Below are positions 27,684-36,144 of a stretch of DNA of 59,275 nucleotides, one piece after another; positions within the stretch are counted from its first letter, which is position 1; the number at the start of each line of letters is the position of its first letter. Made by a program: the position numbers and the translations under genes. The notes under the pieces were generated by a model that was given only the letters and a program-made list of their open reading frames with translations, searched no databases and was not told the origin of the DNA. Origin of the DNA: Lachnospiraceae bacterium (GTDB taxonomy: Bacteria; Bacillota_A; Clostridia; Lachnospirales; Lachnospiraceae); the NCBI GenBank assembly GCA_017561985.1, contig JAFZAZ010000013.1, forward strand, positions 1-59,275, in the 5' to 3' direction.

Positions 27684-28874
27684 ATGAGTAATCCCAACGG
27701 AAGGTTCGGTATCCACGGCGGGCAGTACATCCCCGAGACGTTGATGAACGCCGTGATCGAGCTGGAAAATGCATATAACCATTATAAGAACGATCCCGAG
27801 TTCAACCGCGAACTGTCGGAGCTGTTCAACGAGTACGCGGGCAGACCGTCGCGGCTGTACTATGCGGAGAAGATGACGAAGGACCTCGGCGGCGCGAAGA
27901 TTTATCTGAAGCGCGAGGACCTCAATCACACGGGCGCGCACAAGGTGAACAACGTGCTCGGACAGGCGCTTCTTGCGAAGAAAATGGGCAAGACGCGTCT
28001 GATCGCGGAGACCGGCGCGGGCCAGCACGGCGTTGCGACGGCGACGGCAGCGGCGCTGTTCGGCATGGAGTGCGTCGTGTTCATGGGCGAGGAGGATACG
28101 ATCCGCCAGGCGCTCAACGTGTACCGCATGCGGCTTCTCGGCGCTACGGTCGTACCGGTGAAGACCGGCACGGCGACGCTGAAGGACGCGGTTTCTGAGG
28201 CGATGCGCGAGTGGACATCCCGCATCGAGGACACGCACTACTGCCTCGGTTCGGTCATGGGACCGCACCCGTTCCCGACGATCGTGCGCGATTTTCAGGC
28301 GGTTATCTCGAAGGAGATCAAGGAGCAGATGATGGAGAAGGAGGGACGCCTTCCCGACGCGGTACTCGCGTGTGTGGGCGGCGGCTCGAACGCCATCGGA
28401 AGTTTTTACCACTTTATTGAGGACAAGGGAGTGCGCCTGATCGGCTGCGAGGCGGCCGGCCGCGGTGTCGACACGTGGGAGACGGCGGCGACGATCGCCA
28501 CCGGAAAGCTCGGCATTTTCCACGGGATGAAGTCGTACTTCTGCCAGGACGAATACGGCCAGATCGCGCCGGTTTACTCGATCTCGGCGGGACTTGATTA
28601 TCCGGGCGTCGGCCCGGAGCATGCGTACCTGCACGACATCGGGCGCGCCGAATACGTGCCGGTGACCGACGAGGAGGCCGTGCAGGCGTTTGAGTATCTC
28701 GCGAAGACCGAGGGCATCATCCCCGCGATCGAGTCCGCACACGCAGTGGCGCACGCGCGGAAAATAGCACCGACGATGGGCAAGGACAAGATCATCGTCA
28801 TCACGATCTCCGGCCGCGGCGACAAGGACTGCGCGGCGATCGCGCGGTACAGAGGGGAGGACATCCATGAGTGA
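27684..28874 (+). CDS. trpB: Tryptophan synthase beta subunit
   Basis: TrpB condenses indole with serine using pyridoxal phosphate. It is 396 residues. PLP Lys87 lies in [29 protein letters not shown] is the substrate loop, and the phosphate-binding [13 protein letters not shown] is intact. [14 protein letters not shown] is the canonical TrpB1 N-terminus. It starts at the ATG at 27684 with aaaggaaag upstream, and its last eight bases overlap the start of trpA, which fits a stable alpha2-beta2 complex. Confidence 0.98.
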   Translation: MSNPNGRFGIHGGQYIPETLMNAVIELENAYNHYKNDPEFNRELSELFNEYAGRPSRLYYAEKMTKDLGGAKIYLKREDLNHTGAHKVNNVLGQALLAKKMGKTRLIAETGAGQHGVATATAAALFGMECVVFMGEEDTIRQALNVYRMRLLGATVVPVKTGTATLKDAVSEAMREWTSRIEDTHYCLGSVMGPHPFPTIVRDFQAVISKEIKEQMMEKEGRLPDAVLACVGGGSNAIGSFYHFIEDKGVRLIGCEAAGRGVDTWETAATIATGKLGIFHGMKSYFCQDEYGQIAPVYSISAGLDYPGVGPEHAYLHDIGRAEYVPVTDEEAVQAFEYLAKTEGIIPAIESAHAVAHARKIAPTMGKDKIIVITISGRGDKDCAAIARYRGEDIHE

Positions 28875-29688
28875 TCGTGCAATGAATTCAAATACATCGG
28901 CAAATGCAGGTGCAGGAGTGAACCGCATCGCATCCGCCTTCGCGGGCGGAAAGGCGTTCATCGCGTTCATCACCTGCGGCGACCCGGATCTCGCGACGAC
29001 GGCAGCGGTGGTGCGCGAGGCGGTTGCGAACGGGGCGGACCTGATCGAGCTGGGAATTCCATTTTCCGACCCGACGGCCGAAGGCCCCGTTATCCAGGAG
29101 GCAAATGTGCGCGCCCTTGCGGGCGGCGTCACGACCGACAAGGTGTTTGATCTCGTGCGCGAGCTGCGCCGCGATGTGACTGTGCCGCTCGTGTTCATGA
29201 CCTACGCAAATGTCGTATATTCCTACGGCTCGGAGAGGTTCCTCGCGACCTGCGAGGAGGTCGGCATCGACGGGATTATTTTGCCCGACGTTCCCTTCGA
29301 GGAGAAGGAGGAGTTCCTTCCGTACTGCCGCAAGCACGGCGTGGCGCTCGTGTCGCTGATCGCACCAACCTCGAGCGACCGCATCGCGATGATCGCGAGG
29401 GAGGCCGAGGGGTTCCTATACATCGTCTCGAGCCTCGGCGTGACCGGCACGAGAAGCGAGATTCATACGGATCTTGCGACAATCGTCTCAGAGGTTCGTA
29501 AGAACACGAACATCCCTTGCGCGATCGGTTTCGGCATCTCGACGCCGGAGCAGGCGCGCGCCATGGCGGACGTCTCCGACGGAGCGATCGTCGGCTCGGC
29601 CATCGTGAAGCTCCTCGCAAAATACGGCAAGGAGGCGCCGAAGCACGTCGGCGAGTACGTGAAGTCGATGAAGGATGCGCTGCGGTAG
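28867..29688 (+). CDS. trpA: Tryptophan synthase alpha subunit
   Basis: TrpA cleaves indole-3-glycerol phosphate to indole, which is channelled to TrpB. It is 273 residues. The catalytic Glu is E61 in ELGIPFSDP. The second catalytic position, Asp in E. coli (ADG), is Glu here (AEGPVIQ, E72); I recall this variant as common in Clostridia. Other motifs ([41 protein letters not shown]) are intact. The first 20 residues are an extra Asn/Ser/Ala-rich tail. The ATG at 28867 follows aggggagg inside trpB. A terminator follows at 29770. Confidence 0.97.
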   Translation: MSDRAMNSNTSANAGAGVNRIASAFAGGKAFIAFITCGDPDLATTAAVVREAVANGADLIELGIPFSDPTAEGPVIQEANVRALAGGVTTDKVFDLVRELRRDVTVPLVFMTYANVVYSYGSERFLATCEEVGIDGIILPDVPFEEKEEFLPYCRKHGVALVSLIAPTSSDRIAMIAREAEGFLYIVSSLGVTGTRSEIHTDLATIVSEVRKNTNIPCAIGFGISTPEQARAMADVSDGAIVGSAIVKLLAKYGKEAPKHVGEYVKSMKDALR

Positions 29689-29769
29689 GAAAGCGGGTGT
29701 GCGAAAGACAGGCACGCACAACGGGCGGATACTCCGGGGAGAAAAGCCGGATTCGTACAGAGCATATTG

Positions 29770-29799
29770 GGCAGGAAGGAAATCCCTTCCTGCCTTTTT
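29770..29799 (+). terminator. Terminator of the trp operon
   Basis: A 10-base perfect stem ggcaggaagg (29770-29779) with ccttcctgcc (29785-29794) is followed by ttttt, 82 bases after the trpA stop. Confidence 0.9.
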
Positions 29800-29863
29800 G
29801 CGTACGCGGTTGTTTTAAATCCGTGGATTTAGGGTCAAAAACACGAGAATTCGGCTTCTCCGC

Positions 29864-29892
29864 TTGCATTGCTTGGGCCGTTATGGTATTAT
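29864..29892 (+). promoter_or_regulatory. Candidate promoter for transketolase
   Basis: TTGCAT (29864) and TATTAT (29887) are 17 bases apart. The start codon is about 140 bases downstream. The leader between has no recognised riboswitch. Confidence 0.5.
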
Positions 29893-30033
29893 TTCCACAG
29901 GTATGCGCCCGGGAAGCGGGCGTTCGCGGCCCCTGCCGCGCTGTCGGTCGTTGACACGAGCTTTATGCGAGGCTTGAAGCCTGTGCCGGACGGGCAAAAT
30001 GCAGGGAGAATTTTCCTCGGAGGAATCATAGAT

Positions 30034-32019
30034 ATGAGCAAATCGATCGATACGATGTCTGTCAACGCCATCCGTGTGCTTGCGGCTGACGCGATCCAGA
30101 AGGCAAAATCCGGTCATCCCGGACTTCCGCTCGGCTCGGCTGCCGTTGCATACGAGCTTTGGGCAAAACATATGAAGCACAACCCGGCGAACCCTGACTG
30201 GGCGAACCGCGACCGTTTCATCCTCTCCGGCGGACACGGCTCCATGCTGTTGTACTCGCTGCTTCACCTCTTCGGCTACGGCCTTACGAAGGAGGATCTG
30301 ATGCAGTTCCGTCAGGACGGATCCCTGACTCCCGGACATCCGGAGTACCGTCATACGAAGGGCGTTGAGGCTACGACCGGCCCTCTCGGCGCAGGTATGG
30401 GTATGGCAGTCGGTATGGCAATGGCTGAGGCTCATCTCGCTGCAAAGTTCAACAAGCCCGGCTACCCGGTTGTTGACCATTACACCTACGTTCTCGGCGG
30501 CGACGGCTGCATGATGGAGGGCGTTTCCTACGAGGCAATGTCCCTTGCCGGCACGCTCGGTCTCTCCAAGCTGATCGTTCTGTACGACAGCAACAAGATC
30601 AGTATCGAGGGCAGCACGGACATCGCATTTACCGAGGATGTTCAGGCGAGATTCCGCGCAATGGGCTTCCAAACGCTCGTAGTTGAGGACGGAAACAACC
30701 TCGACGAGATCGCTGCTGCGATCGAGGCTGCAAAGGCTGAGAAGACGAAGCCTTCCATGATCACCGTGAAGACGCAGATCGGTTACGGCTGCCCGGCTAA
30801 GCAGGGCAAGGCTGCCGCTCACGGCGAGCCTCTCGGTGAGGAAAATGTAGCTGCTATGAAGGAGTTCCTCGGATGGCCTTCGCAGGAAGCATTTTTCGTA
30901 CCGGACGAAGTATACGACAACTACAAGGCGCTCTCCGCTGAACTCGCAAAGGACGAGGCAGCTTGGAACGACCTCTTCGCAGACTACTGCGCAAAATTCC
31001 CGGAGATGAAGAAGGCCTGGGACGACGAGTTCAACATGGACATCGCGAAGGACCTCATCAACGACGAGGAGTATTGGGCATACGAGGAGAAGGCAGACGC
31101 TACGAGAAATCTCGGCGGCTGGGCTCTCAACAAGCTTAAGAACAAGGTTCCGAACCTGATCGGCGGTTCTGCAGACCTCGCTCCGTCCAACAAGACGGCG
31201 ATGAAGGAGATCGGCGATTTCAGCAAGGAAGATTACAGCGGACGCAACCTTCACTTCGGTGTTCGTGAGTTCGCAATGGCAGCGATCAGCAACGGTATCA
31301 CGCTTCACGGCCTCCGCGCTTACTGCGCAACGTTCTTCGTATTCAGCGATTACGTAAAGCCGATGGCAAGACTTTCCGCTCTGATGCGCATCCCGACCAC
31401 GTTCGTTCTCACGCACGACTCCATCGGTGTCGGCGAAGACGGACCTACCCATGAGCCGATCGAGCAGCTTGCTATGCTCCGCGCACTTCCGAACTTCCAT
31501 GTGTTCCGTCCGGCAGACGCTACCGAGACGCTTGCTGCATGGTATAGCGCTGTAACGAGCAAGGAGACTCCTACGGCACTCGTTCTTACCCGCCAGAATC
31601 TGCCTCAGCTTGCAGGTTCCTCCAAGGAAGCTCTCAAGGGTGGTTACATCATCGAGGATTCCAAGAAGGCAGTTCCGGACGCGATCATTCTTGCAAGCGG
31701 TTCCGAGGTTTCCATCAGCCTTGAGGCGAAGGCAACGCTCGCAGCCGAGGGTATCGACGCACGCGTAGTCAGCATGCCTTGCGTAGACCTGTTCGAGGAG
31801 CAGAGCGCAGAGTACAAGGAGAGCGTTCTTCCGAAGGCTGTCCGCGCACGCGTTGCCGTTGAGGCACTCAGCGACTTCGGCTGGGGCAAGTACGTCGGTC
31901 TCGACGGTGCTTACGTAACGATGCACGGCTTCGGCGCAAGCGCTCCGGCAGGCATCCTCTTCAAGAAGTTCGGCATTACCGCGGAAAATGTTGTTGCCAC
32001 GGTTAAGAGCATTCTGTAA
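30034..32019 (+). CDS. tkt: Transketolase
   Basis: A 661-residue thiamine-diphosphate enzyme of the pentose phosphate pathway that also supplies erythrose-4-phosphate for DAHP synthase. Motifs: KSGHPGLPLGSA, GPLGAGMGMAVGMA, GDGCMMEGVSYEAM with DSNKISIEG (diphosphate and metal binding), and HDSIGVGEDGPTHEP plus RPADATE (pyrimidine domain). The start ATG at 30034 has tcggagg upstream; longer readings to 29869 lack family similarity. Codon choice is shifted towards gct, gtt and ctc compared with its neighbours, as expected for a highly expressed gene. It has its own promoter and terminator, between the trp and pheA-aroF operons. Confidence 0.97.
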   Translation: MSKSIDTMSVNAIRVLAADAIQKAKSGHPGLPLGSAAVAYELWAKHMKHNPANPDWANRDRFILSGGHGSMLLYSLLHLFGYGLTKEDLMQFRQDGSLTPGHPEYRHTKGVEATTGPLGAGMGMAVGMAMAEAHLAAKFNKPGYPVVDHYTYVLGGDGCMMEGVSYEAMSLAGTLGLSKLIVLYDSNKISIEGSTDIAFTEDVQARFRAMGFQTLVVEDGNNLDEIAAAIEAAKAEKTKPSMITVKTQIGYGCPAKQGKAAAHGEPLGEENVAAMKEFLGWPSQEAFFVPDEVYDNYKALSAELAKDEAAWNDLFADYCAKFPEMKKAWDDEFNMDIAKDLINDEEYWAYEEKADATRNLGGWALNKLKNKVPNLIGGSADLAPSNKTAMKEIGDFSKEDYSGRNLHFGVREFAMAAISNGITLHGLRAYCATFFVFSDYVKPMARLSALMRIPTTFVLTHDSIGVGEDGPTHEPIEQLAMLRALPNFHVFRPADATETLAAWYSAVTSKETPTALVLTRQNLPQLAGSSKEALKGGYIIEDSKKAVPDAIILASGSEVSISLEAKATLAAEGIDARVVSMPCVDLFEEQSAEYKESVLPKAVRARVAVEALSDFGWGKYVGLDGAYVTMHGFGASAPAGILFKKFGITAENVVATVKSIL

Positions 32020-32067
32020 TTCCGGTTCGAGGCCGCAATGCCTTTCAACCGCAGAGATGTAATGTAG

Positions 32068-32104
32068 CGAGTCGGGGCGGAGGTTCCTGCCCCGGCTCGT
32101 TTTT
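32068..32104 (+). terminator. Terminator after transketolase
   Basis: An 11-base stem cgagtcggggc (32068-32078) with gccccggctcg (32089-32099), one G-T pair, is followed by ttttt. Confidence 0.88.
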
Positions 32105-32191
32105 CCGGGAAACCGGAGGCGATCGTATCGCAGTGTAATTATTGTGTGGAAAAATGTTGGGAATAGTTCCGTTCCGACAAGGAGGTTTTCA

Positions 32192-33913
32192 ATGACAAGG
32201 AAAAAAATAGTGCTTGCGGCAGCTGCATTTTGCATATTGATCGTGGTCGTGGCAATCTGCCTGACCAGTTGCGGAGATCCGCTTTCGGAGCCGAAGGCGG
32301 GCGACAAGGTTGCGCCGTATCTGAACACGACGCCGCTCACGACGGAGCAGAAGCTTCTCGAGACGGGAGTATGCGTTCCCGTGGATTCGACGAAGCCGTC
32401 GGCGTTCGGGTACAAGACGAGCCTGAGCATACAGACGAACCCGAAGGAGAAAGGCATTACCGTTGACGGATATGTCCGCCAGAACGAGATTCATTTTTCG
32501 AACCGCAATTACACGCAGCTGGAGGGTGTGATCACGTTCCGCGGCGACAACTACAGAAGCAGCGGTTCGTACGGCACGGCAGTGATGACGGAGTACAAGT
32601 TCCGCAAGGTTTGGGACATGACGACCGGCGAGCTCAAGAAGAGCGTAAAGAAGGGCGAATGGACCGGCAGCGGATGGACCGGACAGCCGCTCATGGTGCG
32701 ATGGGATGATGCGACGAAGCAGATCATGAATCTGTATGACTCGAAGAAAAATAAAAAGGACCTGGTCGAGGTCATCTACGCGACCATGGACGGAAATATT
32801 TACTTCATCGACAAGGAGGACGGTTCGGCGACGCGTGACAAGATCAAGCTCGGTTTCCCGATCAAGGGCACCGGCTCGCTCTACCCGGACGGCACGCCAC
32901 TGTACGTGGTCGGCGCGGGCGATGACATGGGCGACGACGCGGCACGCACATTTATCGTGGACCTGATCCGCGGCAAGGTGATCTACGAGTACGGCTACGA
33001 CGATGATTTTTCGCTGCGCGAGGACAACGGCAAATTCTGCGCATTTGACTCCTCGCCGCTGTTCGACGTCGCGACGGACACGCTGATCCAACCCGGCGAG
33101 AACGGAATCCTTTACACGACGAAGCTCAACACGTCCTACGACGCGCAGGGCGTTACGATCAATCCTTCCGAGATCGTAAAATGGAACTACGAGACGAGCC
33201 GCACCGGAAAGGACACCTACTGGCTCGGCATCGAGTCCTCCGCGTGCATCTACGACCATTACCTTTACGCCTGCGACAACAGCGGCGATCTGATCTGCAT
33301 CGACCTCAACACGATGGAACTCGTGTGGGTTCAGGACACGGTTGACGACAGCAATGCGTCGCCGGTTCTCGACATCGACGCTGCGGACGGAACGGCATAC
33401 CTCTACGTCGCGACGTCGCTGCATTGGACGAAGGACAGCAAAGATTCAGGCGAGATTCCGGTTATGAAGGTCAACGCCGCGACCGGCGAGATCATCTGGA
33501 AGCGAACCTACGAGTGCAAGACCGTGGACGGCGTCTCCGGCGGCGTTCAGGCGACGGCCTGCCTCGGACAGAAGAATATCTCCGACCTCGTTTTCTTCAA
33601 CATTGCCCGCACGGGCGGCAAGAAGCACGGCAAGCTTGTCGCGATCGACAAGAAGACCGGCGGTGAGGTCTGGAGCGTCGACATGAAGTATTACAGCTGG
33701 TCGAGCCCTGTTGCGGTATACGACGCGAAGGACGACGGCTACATCATCCTGTGCGACTCCGACGGCAATATGTTCCTTCTGGACGGCCGCACGGGCGTGC
33801 TGAAGGACACGATCAACCTTGGCAAGAACATCGAGGCGACGCCGGCGGTGTTTGGCAACACCATTGTGGTTGGAACGAGAGGCAAGAAGATCTACGGTAT
33901 TGTCCTTGAGTGA
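32192..33913 (+). CDS. PQQ-propeller-like lipoprotein
   Basis: A 573-residue lipoprotein. The signal segment (KKIVLAAAAFCILIVVVAICL) ends at the lipobox LTSC with Cys27. The mature part has repeated beta-propeller strands of the PQQ/quinoprotein-like type: ATMDGNIYFIDKEDGS, YACDNSGDLICIDLNTMELVW, VMKVNAATGEIIWKRTYE, GKLVAIDKKTGGEVWSVD, CDSDGNMFLLDGRTG. These blades suggest a scaffold or binding protein like BamB; cofactor residues cannot be assigned. The ATG at 32192 follows aaggaggttttca. It is probably monocistronic. Its surface partner is unknown. Confidence 0.85.
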   Translation: MTRKKIVLAAAAFCILIVVVAICLTSCGDPLSEPKAGDKVAPYLNTTPLTTEQKLLETGVCVPVDSTKPSAFGYKTSLSIQTNPKEKGITVDGYVRQNEIHFSNRNYTQLEGVITFRGDNYRSSGSYGTAVMTEYKFRKVWDMTTGELKKSVKKGEWTGSGWTGQPLMVRWDDATKQIMNLYDSKKNKKDLVEVIYATMDGNIYFIDKEDGSATRDKIKLGFPIKGTGSLYPDGTPLYVVGAGDDMGDDAARTFIVDLIRGKVIYEYGYDDDFSLREDNGKFCAFDSSPLFDVATDTLIQPGENGILYTTKLNTSYDAQGVTINPSEIVKWNYETSRTGKDTYWLGIESSACIYDHYLYACDNSGDLICIDLNTMELVWVQDTVDDSNASPVLDIDAADGTAYLYVATSLHWTKDSKDSGEIPVMKVNAATGEIIWKRTYECKTVDGVSGGVQATACLGQKNISDLVFFNIARTGGKKHGKLVAIDKKTGGEVWSVDMKYYSWSSPVAVYDAKDDGYIILCDSDGNMFLLDGRTGVLKDTINLGKNIEATPAVFGNTIVVGTRGKKIYGIVLE

Positions 33914-34081
33914 CGGGGGACCCGGTGCCGCCGAAGGCGCCCGGGAGAAGGATGTTTATTTAGTGAACGGAATACACTTGCGGGCGAGCGGCGCGATCTT
34001 GCGTTGCTCGTCCTGTGTTTGCTTTTGCGAAGTTTGGAATTTGGTGTTTTAGAAGTATTGTTTTGAAAGAAGTTACGTTGT

Positions 34082-35467
34082 ATGAGTAAGTTTATCGGTG
34101 ACAGACAATTTTACAGGAAGGTGTTGACGGTGGCGGTGCCGATCGTGATCCAGAACGGTATCTCCAACTTCGTCAGTCTTCTCGACAATATCATGATCGG
34201 GCGCGTCGGCACGGAGCCGATGTCGGGCGTAGGAATCGTGAATCAGCTTTTGTTCGTTCTGTATCTGGCGATCTTCGGGGCGCTTGCGGGGCCCGGCATC
34301 TACGGTGCGCAGTTCTACGGCAAGGGTGACCACGAGGGCGTGCGGCACACGTTCCGGTTTAAGATGTATATCGGCATGGGTATCCTTGCGATCGGCATTT
34401 TCCTGCTGTTTTTGTACGGTGATCCGCTGATGCGGCTGTACCTGCACGACAACGTGGATTCGACGCAGTCGCCCGAGCTCGTCATGCAATACGGGCGCGA
34501 GTACCTTGCCATCATGCTGATCGGTCTGATTCCGTTCGGCATCGAGGAGGTGTACGCGAGCACGCTGCGCGAGTGCGGCGAGACTCGGGTTCCGATGGTG
34601 GCCGGCCTTGTGGCGGTCTTTGTGAACCTGGGGCTCAACTACGTCCTGATCTTCGGCAAATTCGGTGCTCCCAGGCTCGGTGTTGCCGGCGCCGCCATCG
34701 CGACGGTCATCAGCCGTTTTGTACAGGCGGGCATCGTTGTCTTCTGGACGCACCTTCACACGGCGCGCATGGAGTTTGCGAAGGGCGCGTACCGCTCGCT
34801 GCGGATTCCGGCGGCCCTTGCGGGCAAGATTGCGATCAAGGGCTTTCCTTTGATGGCAAATGAGATCCTCTGGTCGGTCGGCATGGCCATCCTCAACCAG
34901 TGTTACTCCCGCCGCGGTCTGGATGCGGTCGCGGGGCTCAACATCGCGTCGACGATCACGAACCTCTTTAATGTTGTATTTATCGCGATGGGCTCGGCCG
35001 TGGCCATCATGGTCGGCCAGCTGCTGGGCGCGGGAAAGCTCGAGGAGGCAAAGGATACCGACACGAAGCTGATTGCATTTTCCGTTGCCTCGAGCGCGGT
35101 GCTCGGCGCGATTTTGTTCGTGCTGGCCCCGCTGTTCACGCGATTCTATGATACGTCGGACGCGGTGAAATCGCTGGCGGCAGGCTTCATCCGCATCGGT
35201 GCGGTGTGCATGCCGATCTACGCATTCATGCACGCGACCTATTTTACGCTGCGAACGGGCGGCAAGACGCTCATCACGTTCGCGTTCGACAGCGTGTTTC
35301 TGTGGTGCTTAAGCGTCCCGATCGCTTATGTGATCGGTCGCTTCACCGGCCTGCCGGTCCTTCGGTTTTACCTGTGCATGCAGTCCATCGACCTTCTCAA
35401 ATGCGCGATCGGCTTCGCGCTGGTAAAGAAGGGCGTTTGGGTGCAGAACTTGGTAAAGGAAGAGTAA
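34082..35467 (+). CDS. MATE-family efflux transporter (second copy)
   Basis: A 461-residue MATE exporter, normal length, with about twelve helices. KVLTVAVPIVIQNGISNFVSLLDNIMIGRVG is the N-terminal half signature and IAIKGFPLMANEILWSVGMA the second half. It is clearly related to the exporter at 17337 but distinct in the middle and C-terminus. The ATG at 34082 has only a weak site (gaaagaag). Its gene ends at a very long hairpin terminator. Position between transketolase and the aromatic operon is suggestive of aromatic compound export, but nothing in the sequence proves it. Confidence 0.9.
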   Translation: MSKFIGDRQFYRKVLTVAVPIVIQNGISNFVSLLDNIMIGRVGTEPMSGVGIVNQLLFVLYLAIFGALAGPGIYGAQFYGKGDHEGVRHTFRFKMYIGMGILAIGIFLLFLYGDPLMRLYLHDNVDSTQSPELVMQYGREYLAIMLIGLIPFGIEEVYASTLRECGETRVPMVAGLVAVFVNLGLNYVLIFGKFGAPRLGVAGAAIATVISRFVQAGIVVFWTHLHTARMEFAKGAYRSLRIPAALAGKIAIKGFPLMANEILWSVGMAILNQCYSRRGLDAVAGLNIASTITNLFNVVFIAMGSAVAIMVGQLLGAGKLEEAKDTDTKLIAFSVASSAVLGAILFVLAPLFTRFYDTSDAVKSLAAGFIRIGAVCMPIYAFMHATYFTLRTGGKTLITFAFDSVFLWCLSVPIAYVIGRFTGLPVLRFYLCMQSIDLLKCAIGFALVKKGVWVQNLVKEE

Positions 35468-35483
35468 CTGCGAAAAAACACCC

Positions 35484-35547
35484 GAAGAAAACAACGCGCG
35501 CACGATCGGAAAGCAGTCTTTCCGAAATCGTGCGCGCATTGTTTTCG
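35484..35547. terminator. Very long terminator hairpin after the MATE gene
   Basis: A stem of about 25 bases (gaaaacaacgcgcgcacgat with its complement, then cggaaag/ctttccg at the tip, 35487-35546) with one bulge encloses a four-base loop. A-rich and T-rich ends make it usable in both directions. It is far longer than the other terminators in the window. Confidence 0.75.
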
Positions 35548-35550
35548 TAA

Positions 35551-35658
35551 GGCGTGTGGTAACGCAGTTACCGCACGCCCGCATGAGCAAAAACGACCGA
35601 AGGGAGTTTTTGCGAATGGTCGGGTGTTTTTTGTAGGTAACGCAGTTACCGCACGCCC
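35551..35658. repeat. Two copies of an extragenic palindrome
   Basis: A 23-base sequence starting GGTAACGCAGTTACC and ending GCACGCCC occurs identically at 35558-35580 and 35636-35658. The first copy extends to a 13-base palindrome arm on each side (ggcgtg...cacgcc). Between the copies is a further hairpin made of gcaaaaac/gtttttgc with cgacc/ggtcg nested. The layout resembles REP-type intergenic elements. Confidence 0.65.
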
Positions 35659-35668
35659 TGACTTTTTT

Positions 35669-35827
35669 GTCAAGAACAGCGGAAAAGTTCTGGATACTGC
35701 AATTGGTGATACATACTATATGCATGTGCCGGGTGGCAGTGGGTATACACTTGCCTATATACGCAGGGAAGACTTTTGGAACGGAGAGTTTGACAAAGCG
35801 GTTCCATTTACTCGAACCCTCGATTAA
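35669..35827 (+). pseudogene. Possible C-terminal remnant of a lost gene
   Basis: An open frame of about 52 codons ending at a TAA reads NSGKVLDTAIGDTYYMHVPG, then a segment with YIRREDFWNGEFDKAVPF. The composition looks like real protein and uses a different codon style (tat, ata, act) from the surroundings. It has no start codon with a ribosome site and begins directly after the palindrome copy at 35658. I take it as the tail of a gene removed by rearrangement; the family is not recognised. Confidence 0.35.
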
Positions 35828-35876
35828 GGCAGGTTCCTAAGCTGTGAAAGCTGCCTTTTCCGCATGCCGAAAACAC

Positions 35877-35905
35877 TTGACAAATGCATCTCCCGGGAGT
35901 ATTAT
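35877..35905 (+). promoter_or_regulatory. SigmaA promoter of the pheA-aroF operon
   Basis: TTGACA (35877-35882) and TATTAT (35900-35905) are 17 bases apart, about 60 bases upstream of the leader peptide. Confidence 0.85.
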
Positions 35906-35971
35906 GTGACGCAGAAAGCCGTCAGGCAAAGGCGGCAAAGCGCCGGAGACGGCAGAAAGGAGCAAAGCGGT

Positions 35972-36031
35972 ATGTTTACAAAGAGCTTTTACTTTTATTA
36001 CTTTAGCGTGGACTGCCGGTTTGCTTTTTGA
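35972..36031 (+). CDS. Phe/Tyr-rich leader peptide of an attenuator
   Basis: A 19-residue open frame, MFTKSFYFYYFSVDCRFAF, has six Phe and three Tyr, including the run FYFYYF (codons 35987-36004). It is preceded by a good ribosome site (aaaggagcaaag) and lies between a strong promoter and an intrinsic terminator in front of pheA. The stop codon (36029-36031) falls in the loop of the first hairpin, as in classical pheA and trp attenuators. Slow translation when Phe- or Tyr-tRNA is scarce should favour read-through into the operon. It carries both amino acids, which fits an operon with both pheA and tyrA. Confidence 0.85.
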   Translation: MFTKSFYFYYFSVDCRFAF

Positions 36032-36058
36032 AGAGTGATTCAAGCAAATAAGCAGTCC
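36010..36058 (+). promoter_or_regulatory. First (pause/anti-antiterminator) hairpin of the attenuator
   Basis: Outer stem ggactgc (36010-36016) with gcagtcc (36052-36058) and inner stem tttgctt (36020-36026) with aagcaaa (36042-36048). Its 5' arm overlaps the end of the leader peptide, so a ribosome stalled on the Phe/Tyr codons would mask the arm. The competing antiterminator pairing with the terminator stem is not obvious by eye. Confidence 0.65.
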
Positions 36059-36059
36059 T

Positions 36060-36110
36060 AATCCGCATTGTTCCGGTTTTGTGCCGGGAACTGTGCGGAT
36101 TTCGTTTTTT
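36060..36110 (+). terminator. Attenuator terminator in front of pheA
   Basis: Stem aatccgca plus gttccgg (36060-36075) pairs with gccgggaac plus tgtgcggatt (to about 36102), followed by cgtttttt. It lies 35 bases before the pheA start. Confidence 0.85.
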
Positions 36111-36144
36111 AAGGCTACAGGCGAAGCGGGAAAGGTGACATTTT

